In this document: in pieces, positions 57,945-64,000 of the stretch
Layout of the letters: every line of letters begins with the position of its first letter
Numbering within the stretch: the stretch's first letter is position 1
Assembly: GCF_017814915.1 (NCBI RefSeq)
Contig: NZ_JAGIPZ010000008.1
Span: 62,001-126,000, forward strand
Direction of reading: 5' to 3'
Length of the DNA stretch: 64,000 nt
Source: Herbaspirillum sp. LeCh32-8
Lineage (GTDB): Bacteria > Pseudomonadota > Gammaproteobacteria > Burkholderiales > Burkholderiaceae_D
Notes under the pieces: generated by a model
Database searches by the model: none
The model's input: the letters and a program-made list of their open reading frames with translations, nothing else
What the model was told of the DNA's origin: nothing
Translations under genes and position numbers: made by a program

Positions 57945-57972
57945 ATACGAGGCGCCCCGCGCCATTATTCCC
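57945..57972 (-). promoter_or_regulatory. ECF-type promoter of the COG4315-sigma-anti-sigma unit
   Basis: On the minus strand GGGAATAA, 15 bases, then CGTAT. This is the -35/-10 style used by ECF sigma factors of this kind and suggests autoregulation. Confidence 0.5.
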
Positions 57973-58023
57973 GATCCGCCAAAAAATATTTTCCCTGCCG
58001 CGCGACCGCCCCGAGCGGCCGGA

Positions 58024-58521
58024 TCAGCGGGTGACGGTATCGCGCTGCATCGGCGCCAACAAGGCCAGCAGACGGTTCTGCGTGTGCGACGGGATGCCGT
58101 GCTTGTCCATCGCCAGCTGCAGGTCTTCCACCAGCGCATTGAAATGCGCGTTGGTCAGTTTCAAGCCCTGGTGCACTTCCTTCATCGGGTCGCCGGTATA
58201 GGCGCAACCGCCGCCGCTGATCTGGCAGAACTGCTCGACCAGCGTCTTGTCCAGGCGCTCAAGGTTGGTGCCGGCGAAGGTGTGCCTGATGCGGTCGTCC
58301 TGCAACATGATGGCGACGAAGTCGGCCACCAGCGGCCGGATTACCGGCAAGCCGCCAAGGTCGTTGAACAGGCTGGGGTCGGCGGTCCTGGCCGGCGCCG
58401 TCGCGGCGGTGCCGGAGGCTTCCGGGCTGATCTGGGCAAATGCGGAAGCCGACGCGGCCATGCTCAGCGCCAGCAGAGCCGCCAGCGCGCCGCGGAACAT
58501 CGTGATATTGCGTGCGGTCAT
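58024..58521 (-). CDS. Exported group 1 truncated hemoglobin
   Basis: A 165-residue truncated globin with a signal peptide ending near residue 30 (SASAFA), so periplasmic. The globin part (about 49-165) has the proximal His117 in MKEVHQGLKLTNAHF, plus YTGDPMKEV and FNDLGGLPVIRPLV. The usual distal B10 Tyr (in a PhePhe/PheTyr pair) appears as Val69 (DFVAI), which would change ligand binding, though the alignment is by eye. It follows the DUF3034 gene by 10 bp. Confidence 0.83.
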   Translation of the reverse strand: MTARNITMFRGALAALLALSMAASASAFAQISPEASGTAATAPARTADPSLFNDLGGLPVIRPLVADFVAIMLQDDRIRHTFAGTNLERLDKTLVEQFCQISGGGCAYTGDPMKEVHQGLKLTNAHFNALVEDLQLAMDKHGIPSHTQNRLLALLAPMQRDTVTR

Positions 58522-58531
58522 GGGGCTCTCC

Positions 58532-59557
58532 TCAGAATCCGGCCTGCAGCGACAGGTATGCGCCGTTCTGCCGCTTGGGGTTGTAAATGGTGATGTCGCC
58601 CAGCGACACGTAGGCCAACGTGACCGACAGATTCTTGCTGGGGAACCAGGCCAGGAAGGCGTCGTAGTAGTCCTTCTCGTTGTCGGCGCTGAGGTTGCGC
58701 GGCTTCATGCGGTATTCGGCGCCGATGGCCAGCTTGCGGTTGATCAGGTAGGCCGCCGAGAATTCGCCCATGGGCTGGTAGCGGTCGTTCTTGTCGCCGC
58801 CGAAGCCGAGCAGGCCCATCTGGTTGGCCTTGGTCAGGCGCAACGTGGCGTTGAGCAGCACGCTTTGCTGCAGGAACAGCTTGGTGGCCGCGACGTAATA
58901 GTCGATGCCGCTGTCGCTGGCCGCGCCCAGCTGCTTGACGCTGGTGACCGCGCCCAGGCCGCCGATGCCGTTGTTGCGCTTGAACATGACGCCTGCGGCG
59001 ATCTGCGGCATCCACTGGTCCTGGTTGTAGACGGCGTCGCCGGCCAGCTTGACCTTCACGCCGAAGATGTCCTGGGTGATCTTGAGGCTGTTGAGTGGCG
59101 CCAGGCTGCCGTAGAACTCCTGCTTGGCCGCAGAGAGCTCGACCCGGTCCATGATGCCCACGGCCACGCCATACGACTTGAGCGTGTAGTCCTGGGTGGT
59201 GACGTAGGTATAGTGCGCGCTGGCCCCGTAGCTGTCGCGCGAGCCGTAGCCGGTGATCAGCGCCCACGGCGTGAGACCGCCGCCGCCGGCGCCTTCGACC
59301 TGGATCACGCCGCCGGTGGCGGTGAGCTTGCCCAGGTCCGGCGCCCAGCGGTTGCGCTGTTCCGGTTCGACCGGATCCGGCCCCGCCTGCGCGCCTTGCA
59401 TGACCTGCTCGGCCTTCTTTTCCTGCGCCGCGTTCCAGGCGCTCTGTTCGGCCGCGCTCATCGGCCCCGCGGCCTGCGCCATGGCCGGCGCCGCCAACAC
59501 GACCAGGATCGTCCCGGCGGCCAGCGCGATGCTGCCCCTCTTGTGTGCTTGATGCAT
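58532..59557 (-). CDS. DUF3034 family outer-membrane-type protein
   Basis: A 341-residue exported protein. The signal peptide ends near ApaMAQA. The start of the mature part is helical and charged (AEQSAWNAAQEKKAEQVMQ). The remainder alternates polar and aromatic residues in beta pattern and ends LSLQAGF with a C-terminal Phe, as in outer-membrane barrels. DUF3034 is of unknown function. It is encoded between the GGDEF-EAL and globin genes, with 150 and 10 bp gaps. Confidence 0.8.
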   Translation of the reverse strand: MHQAHKRGSIALAAGTILVVLAAPAMAQAAGPMSAAEQSAWNAAQEKKAEQVMQGAQAGPDPVEPEQRNRWAPDLGKLTATGGVIQVEGAGGGGLTPWALITGYGSRDSYGASAHYTYVTTQDYTLKSYGVAVGIMDRVELSAAKQEFYGSLAPLNSLKITQDIFGVKVKLAGDAVYNQDQWMPQIAAGVMFKRNNGIGGLGAVTSVKQLGAASDSGIDYYVAATKLFLQQSVLLNATLRLTKANQMGLLGFGGDKNDRYQPMGEFSAAYLINRKLAIGAEYRMKPRNLSADNEKDYYDAFLAWFPSKNLSVTLAYVSLGDITIYNPKRQNGAYLSLQAGF

Positions 59558-59707
59558 ATTCCCCCCCTCTTGCTTGTTGCGACCGTATTGCTACGATCCG
59601 CTACGATCCATCACGCCTGCGGCATAGCATCCCCCCGGATGCGCCGCCGACGCTTTCCCCACAGTCACTTTTACTGATAGTGCGATTGTTTGTTGCGCGA
59701 CGTCGCG

Positions 59708-62101
59708 TCAGACCGCGACGTTCTCCGATTGATCCAGCATCGCCGGCGCGCGCCAGCTTTGCATCCATTCCAGGAAGCGCTCGACCGGCATCGGCTTGCC
59801 CATGAAGTAACCCTGCCCCTGGTCGCAGCCCATCTGGCGCAGCAGGAACCATACCGCTTCGCTCTCCACGCCCTCGGCCACCACGCGCAGCCCCAGGTTG
59901 TGTCCGAGGTCGACGGTGGAGCGCACGATCTTGGCGTCGTCCTGGTCCTGCTCCATTTTCATGACGAAGGATTTGTCGATCTTCAGCTCATCGACCGGCA
60001 GGCTCTTGAGATAGGCCAGCGAGGAATAACCGGTGCCGAAATCGTCGATGCCCAGCGCAAAACCCATGCGCGACAGCCGCTCCAGCGTGTTCTGAGCGCG
60101 CGCCGGGTCGTCCATGATGGCGCTCTCGGTGATCTCCAGGCAGAACGACTCGGGCGACAGGCGATACGTGTTCAGGATGGTGGCGAAGGTGTTGGGCAGC
60201 TCCAGGTCCATCAGGTCGCGGGTGGACAGGTTGACCGAGAACTTCAGGTGGATGCCGCGTCCCTGCAGCTCACCGCACAGGCGCGCCGTCTTCTCCATCA
60301 TCCAGGTCGTCAGCATGCGGATGAAACCGGTGGTTTCGGCGAAGGGAATGAAATTGTCGGGACCGATGAAGCCCTTCTCCGGATGCACCCAGCGCACCAG
60401 CGCCTCGGCCCCGATCACGCCGCCGGAAGCCAGGTTCAGCTTGGGCTGCAGGTACAGCATGAATTCGTCGCGCTCCAGCGCGCGGCGCAGCTCGGAGAGC
60501 AGCGACAGGCTTTCCTGGCTGGTCTTGTCGATGGCCGGGTCGTAGACCACCACGCCGCTGCCCTTGCGCTTGGCGGTGTACATCGCCACCTCGACGTGGC
60601 TCAACAGCTCGTCGCTGGTCTGCCCGTGGGCGGGGAAACCGGCCACGCCGATGCCCGCGCCCAGGTCCACGGTCTGCTCCTGCAGCGACAGCGGATGCTC
60701 CAGCGCGCGCAGCACGCGCATGGCCTGTTCCAACGCTTCGTCATGGTCGGCGCCGGGCAGCAGAATGGCGAATTCGTCGCCGCCCAGGCGCGCCACCTTG
60801 GCGTCCGGATGCTGCAGTTGCTCGACCAGGCGATGCGCCACCTGGCGCAGCAGGTCGTCGCCGAAGCTGTGGCCCAGCACATCATTGACCTGCTGGAACC
60901 GGTCCAGGTCCAGCATCAGGATATGGCAGGTGCCGTGCGGCACTTCGCGCGCGGCCGCGATCGCGGTCTTGAGCAAGTCGGCGAACTGGGCGCGGTTGGG
61001 CAAGTCGGTCAGGTGATCCTGGTACGCCAGGCGGGTGATCTTCAGTTCGCGGGTGGCGATCTCGGTGCGCATGTTCTCAAACGCGCCGGCCAGGCGGCCG
61101 ATCTCGTCGCGGCGGCGGCGGATGTGCACGCCTTCGCTGTAGTCGCCGGCGCCCAAACGCTTGGCCACGGCCGCCAGCTCACGCAGCGGGCTGGTGATGC
61201 GGCGCGCCATCACGGCGCTGGCCAGGGCCGCCACCAGCACGCCGACGATGCTGATGGTCAGCAGGATCACCTGCAGCCGGTGGTAAGGCGCGACCGCTTC
61301 GCTCACCGAGCGCTGCAGCACCGCGACCGCTTCCTGCCCGCTGGAGGAGCGCGCCAGCGGCAAGGCCCGGGCGCGGTATTCGTTGCCGTAGATCTGCAGG
61401 TCGGCAATGCCCGCGCCCTTCATCGATGGCTGGCTGATTTCCTTGGTCAGCATGCCGGAGGCGTCCGGAGACAGCGTCGACACGTCAGCCGCCCAGCCGG
61501 TGGCGCCGCGGTTGCTGACCAGGATCGAGACCTGCAGCGAGGACAGCGCGCGCATGTCGGTGATCAGCTGGCGATCGACCGGGAAGCCCATGACGACCCA
61601 GGCGATGGTGACCGGCGCCTTGATCGGCACGGCCACGATCTGGAACAGGCTGTCGCCGACGATGACGTTGTCGGACGCGCCGTTCTCCGCCTCGGGCTTG
61701 CGGATCAGCTCCATGCTGCTGCGTTGCAGGTCGGTGTCGGGATATTCGAGGGTGGAGGCGCGGATCTGGCCGTCGGTGCCGATCAGCATCGCCATCGAGG
61801 CGCCGATGCGCGCGCCGTGATTGGCCAGTACCGAGTTGATGGTGTCGCGGTCGTCGGTGCCGATGGCCTGGCGAAATCCATAATCGGAAGCCAGCAGACG
61901 CGCGCCTTGAGTCAGCTTCTGGGCGTTCTGGTCCAGCAGGCGCACGAACACGCGCTGGCCGATGGCCAGCTCGTCGGTGATGGCGCTGCGCGCATTGCCG
62001 TCGATCGCCTTGCGGATGGCGGCGAAGCCGGCCAGCTGCACCACCACGATCAAGACGATGAACAGCGCGACGATCTTGCTTTCCAGACGATACAAACGCA
62101 C
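59708..62101 (-). CDS. Transmembrane sensor GGDEF-EAL protein
   Basis: A 797-residue cyclic-di-GMP protein. Membrane helices at about 10-30 and 280-302 enclose a roughly 250-residue periplasmic sensor. A HAMP domain follows. The GGDEF domain has an intact LGGDEFAILL. The EAL domain has GAEALVRWVHP, ESAIMDD, DDFGTGYSSLAYL and GYFMGKP, all intact. Both synthesis and breakdown of c-di-GMP are possible. It lies between the cupredoxin-like gene (64 bp) and DUF3034 gene (150 bp). Confidence 0.93.
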   Translation of the reverse strand: MRLYRLESKIVALFIVLIVVVQLAGFAAIRKAIDGNARSAITDELAIGQRVFVRLLDQNAQKLTQGARLLASDYGFRQAIGTDDRDTINSVLANHGARIGASMAMLIGTDGQIRASTLEYPDTDLQRSSMELIRKPEAENGASDNVIVGDSLFQIVAVPIKAPVTIAWVVMGFPVDRQLITDMRALSSLQVSILVSNRGATGWAADVSTLSPDASGMLTKEISQPSMKGAGIADLQIYGNEYRARALPLARSSSGQEAVAVLQRSVSEAVAPYHRLQVILLTISIVGVLVAALASAVMARRITSPLRELAAVAKRLGAGDYSEGVHIRRRRDEIGRLAGAFENMRTEIATRELKITRLAYQDHLTDLPNRAQFADLLKTAIAAAREVPHGTCHILMLDLDRFQQVNDVLGHSFGDDLLRQVAHRLVEQLQHPDAKVARLGGDEFAILLPGADHDEALEQAMRVLRALEHPLSLQEQTVDLGAGIGVAGFPAHGQTSDELLSHVEVAMYTAKRKGSGVVVYDPAIDKTSQESLSLLSELRRALERDEFMLYLQPKLNLASGGVIGAEALVRWVHPEKGFIGPDNFIPFAETTGFIRMLTTWMMEKTARLCGELQGRGIHLKFSVNLSTRDLMDLELPNTFATILNTYRLSPESFCLEITESAIMDDPARAQNTLERLSRMGFALGIDDFGTGYSSLAYLKSLPVDELKIDKSFVMKMEQDQDDAKIVRSTVDLGHNLGLRVVAEGVESEAVWFLLRQMGCDQGQGYFMGKPMPVERFLEWMQSWRAPAMLDQSENVAV

Positions 62102-62165
62102 CTGGCTACCCCGCTTCCTTGTTTATCCTAATGAATCCGAATACGTGACATACGTGACGCATGCC

Positions 62166-62795
62166 TTACAACGGCACCGCCTTGACGTTGAGCTTGACGG
62201 CGGCCCGGGCCTCTCCGCCCTGCACCTGCAACGGCTGTTCGAGCGCGGCTTCGTTCTGGGCCATGCGGAAATACCAGACCTTGAGCGTGTACTTGCCATT
62301 GCCCATGCCATCGAGCTTGACCGCGCCGCCACGGTCGGTGACGCCGAAGTACGGCGTGTTGACCACCTGCACGTAGGCCACCATCTGGTCGTGGATATTG
62401 CAGCCCAGCACCACGGTGCCTGCCTTGTCGAACACGATAGGCGTGCCGGGCGTGCCGGAGTACAGCTTCAGCTCGAAGGTCTTGGCCGGGGAAAAGGAGT
62501 AGACCTGGTGGCGCACCGAATCACGGTTGGGGAACAGGATGGGCGTACCCGTCTGCACCACGCTCACCAGCGGGAAAAAGGTCTTGTTCTTCTGCTCGAT
62601 CTCGGTCTGGCGCAGCGCGTTGGCCGGTACCGGCGCACCCACCGGCTCGGCATACACCACGGCGTTGGGCACCGGTTGGCCGGCCGCGTCCAGCACCTCG
62701 ACGGTGACCGCCGCGTGCGCCGCGCCGATGGCCAGCATGCCGGCCAATACCGCCGCCCCCTTGCGCCCGGTCAGGCTGATTATTGTGTGCCGCAT
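62166..62795 (-). CDS. Periplasmic cupredoxin-like protein
   Basis: A 209-residue exported protein with a signal peptide ending near residue 28 (GAAHA). The body has TVEVLDAAGQPVPNAVVYAEP and a blue-copper-like site: His96 (SVRHQVYS), Cys132, His135 and Met138 (GCNIHDQM). Proteins like this are labelled methylamine utilization in databases without evidence. Their role could be copper binding or electron transfer. It is the first gene of a run that includes a c-di-GMP enzyme, DUF3034 and globin genes. Confidence 0.83.
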   Translation of the reverse strand: MRHTIISLTGRKGAAVLAGMLAIGAAHAAVTVEVLDAAGQPVPNAVVYAEPVGAPVPANALRQTEIEQKNKTFFPLVSVVQTGTPILFPNRDSVRHQVYSFSPAKTFELKLYSGTPGTPIVFDKAGTVVLGCNIHDQMVAYVQVVNTPYFGVTDRGGAVKLDGMGNGKYTLKVWYFRMAQNEAALEQPLQVQGGEARAAVKLNVKAVPL

Positions 62796-62920
62796 GATCG
62801 ATTCAATGAAAGTGTCGGAAGTGGGCGCCTGAGCGATGCGCCTGCTATTGATTTCCGTCCACTATACGGCAGGATGCAAGAAAGAAAATAAGGAAGTTTC
62901 TGAGTTGCCGCACAGCACTG

Positions 62921-62955
62921 CAGAGCTTGTGCGCGCCCCGTGCGCACAAGCTCTG
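62921..62955. repeat. Perfect 14-bp inverted repeat
   Basis: CAGAGCTTGTGCGC (62921-62934) and GCGCACAAGCTCTG (62942-62955) with a 7-base loop. It is followed on the plus strand by ATTTTCCC. It lies just after the TetR stop and may be a terminator for a read-through or an operator. Confidence 0.55.
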
Positions 62956-62987
62956 ATTTTCCCGGAATACGAGAGCCGGTGGGCGCC

Positions 62988-63617
62988 TCAGGCCGACGGC
63001 GCGTCTTTGCGCTGAGCCGTCAGGTAGCCGATCACGGCCGGCAGGATCTCCGGACGCACGCTACCGGCCGACAAGCCGCCGGGGCCGGTCAGCACGACCG
63101 CGTTGATCAGCGCCTTCAACATGCGCTGGATGACGAAGGTGGCCACGTCCAGGTCGGGCGTGGTGATGCTGCCGCGGTGCTTCTCCAGCACGCCGCGGAT
63201 GGCATCGAAGAAGCGCTGGCGGATCTCGGTGGAGACCGGCAGGTTGTAGGCCGGGAATTCCTCTTCCAGGATGCGATTGAGCTCGGGCTCCACCAGGTGG
63301 GCCGCGACCAGGGCGTCGATCAGGGCCTCGAAGTCGCTTTGCAGCGAACCGGCGCCGTCGATGTGCGCCGCGACATCCTCGAACAGCGCCAGCATGCGCG
63401 TGACGTGACGTTCGCGCAGCGCGAAGATCAGCGCGTCCTTGTTGGGGAAATACTGGTACAGCGAGCCGACGCTGATGCCGGCCGACTCGGCCACCAGGTT
63501 GGTGTTGGTCTTGGCGTAGCCGCGCTCAACCAGCACGCGCGACATGGCGTCGAGGATGGTGTCGACCATGGCGCGCGAACGTGCCTGACGGGGTTCTTTA
63601 CGGGGTTGCAGTTTCAT
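62988..63617 (-). CDS. TetR/AcrR-family repressor
   Basis: A 209-residue regulator. The helix-turn-helix lies in residues 40-60 (NLVAESAGISVGSLYQYFPNKDALI). The remaining part is the family ligand domain. It is divergent from the truncated lipoprotein gene at 63893 and probably controls it, as in many efflux loci. The inducer cannot be told. The start MKLQPRKEPRQARSRAMVDTIL is typical. Confidence 0.9.
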   Translation of the reverse strand: MKLQPRKEPRQARSRAMVDTILDAMSRVLVERGYAKTNTNLVAESAGISVGSLYQYFPNKDALIFALRERHVTRMLALFEDVAAHIDGAGSLQSDFEALIDALVAAHLVEPELNRILEEEFPAYNLPVSTEIRQRFFDAIRGVLEKHRGSITTPDLDVATFVIQRMLKALINAVVLTGPGGLSAGSVRPEILPAVIGYLTAQRKDAPSA

Positions 63618-63892
63618 TTTCAGCTTCAGTAAGGAATTCGCCGGTCTCCGACGCGAATTCGCAACATGAGTTATTGTTCGTATCTCAGAGTATAATACAA
63701 AAATGAGTTTTTACTCGCCAGCCACACGGCGGCATTATGCAGCAGACTCGCGTAAATCTTTGTAGGCCGCCGGAGATCCCCTCTCCGCCTGCTTCTGCGC
63801 CCGATCCTGCCACGCCCCGCCAAGCGAGATGAAACCGTAACAAGAGATTGCAAAAAAACTCGCATCGCCAAAATTTCATCGTGGAGAATTCT
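63618..63892. promoter_or_regulatory. Divergent promoter region of the TetR/efflux pair
   Basis: 275 bp. A TATAAT lies at 63691-63696 in an AT-rich stretch, and ATGAGTT recurs at 63666 and 63713 on either side of it; GAGTTTTTACTC at 63704-63716 is an inverted repeat. These are candidate promoter and TetR operator parts. No well-spaced -35 was found. Confidence 0.35.
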
Positions 63893-64000
63893 ATGAAACG
63901 CATCACGTCGCCCGCCTTCCGGCCGCGGGCGATCGCTACTGTTGTCGCCATGATCGGTCTGCTGGGCTTGTCCGGCTGCGCCAGCTTCAGCGGCATCGGC
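63893..64000 (+). CDS. Outer-membrane lipoprotein, probably RND efflux NodT-type, N-terminal fragment
   Basis: The first 36 codons reach the window edge. MKRITSPAFRPRAIATVVAM leads into a hydrophobic stretch and the lipobox LLGLSGC with ASFSGIG after the Cys. This is a lipoprotein signal peptide with the CAS-type start seen in NodT-family outer-membrane efflux factors. GTGGAG precedes the ATG. A divergent TetR repressor supports an efflux role. The protein itself is out of sight, so only the lipoprotein nature is firm. Confidence 0.6.
   Translation, partial: MKRITSPAFRPRAIATVVAMIGLLGLSGCASFSGIG

Noticed and set aside
59690-62131. Plus-strand open frame of 813 codons opposite the GGDEF-EAL gene
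   Set aside because: Antisense of a well-conserved coding region; composition (His, Gln, Arg runs) is typical of GC-rich antisense frames.

Overview
The window looks like chromosome of a GC-rich betaproteobacterium, most likely Oxalobacteraceae close to Herbaspirillum. This is inferred from protein style, codon use, abundant ATGA start/stop overlaps, REP-like repeats and a beta-type Ala/Lys/Pro-rich histone-like protein; no database was consulted. No rRNA, tRNA, CRISPR array or insertion sequence was found.

Region 1 (1-20174, minus strand) is a very long cobalamin operon read right to left. It starts at a sigma70-like promoter and an adenosylcobalamin riboswitch (about 19912-20135). It continues through cbtB, cbtA, a [2Fe-2S] ferredoxin, cobN, a fused ChlI/ChlD-type chelatase, cbiE, a cbiX-cbiC fusion, cbiD, cobI, cobM, cbiG, a cobJ-cobK fusion, cobW, cobO, cobB, bluB and the first codons of cobU, and runs off the left edge. 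It mixes early-insertion (CbiX, CbiD, CbiG) and late-insertion (CobN plus AAA/MIDAS chelatase) parts. CobN, CobW and CbtA all carry His-rich segments. Two non-coding repeat elements sit inside the operon.

Region 2 (20268-37633) is mixed housekeeping and accessory sequence: four short hypothetical genes, pgm, a GlsB-like membrane protein, galU, a histone H1-like protein, a REP/tandem-repeat patch, an amino-acid-type binding protein, a MOSC protein, a CopD-like membrane protein, a hydratase, a chemotaxis receptor, a LysR regulator, an acyl-CoA thioesterase, a 2-hydroxyacid dehydrogenase, a lone fimbrial subunit and two small hypotheticals.

Region 3 (37895-49810) is a complete biotin-independent malonate decarboxylase system: dctPQM (TRAP uptake), mdcA, an amidase, mdcC, mdcD, mdcE, mdcG, mdcB, mdcH. 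A divergent GntR/FCD regulator flanks it, and MdcY/MatR-like palindromes lie in the shared promoter region.

Region 4 (49811-56025) holds a duplicated REP element, a hipBA toxin-antitoxin pair with an operator palindrome and an overlapping pseudouridine synthase gene, two separate 62-residue proteins that share a C-terminal tail and each carry a sigma28-like promoter, and a COG4389 membrane protein.

Region 5 (56030-62795, minus) looks like an envelope redox/signalling locus. It encodes a periplasmic cupredoxin-like protein, a transmembrane GGDEF-EAL protein, a DUF3034 protein, an exported truncated globin, a COG4315 secreted protein, and an ECF sigma/anti-sigma pair with a candidate ECF promoter. 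The right edge has a TetR regulator divergent from a truncated outer-membrane lipoprotein gene.
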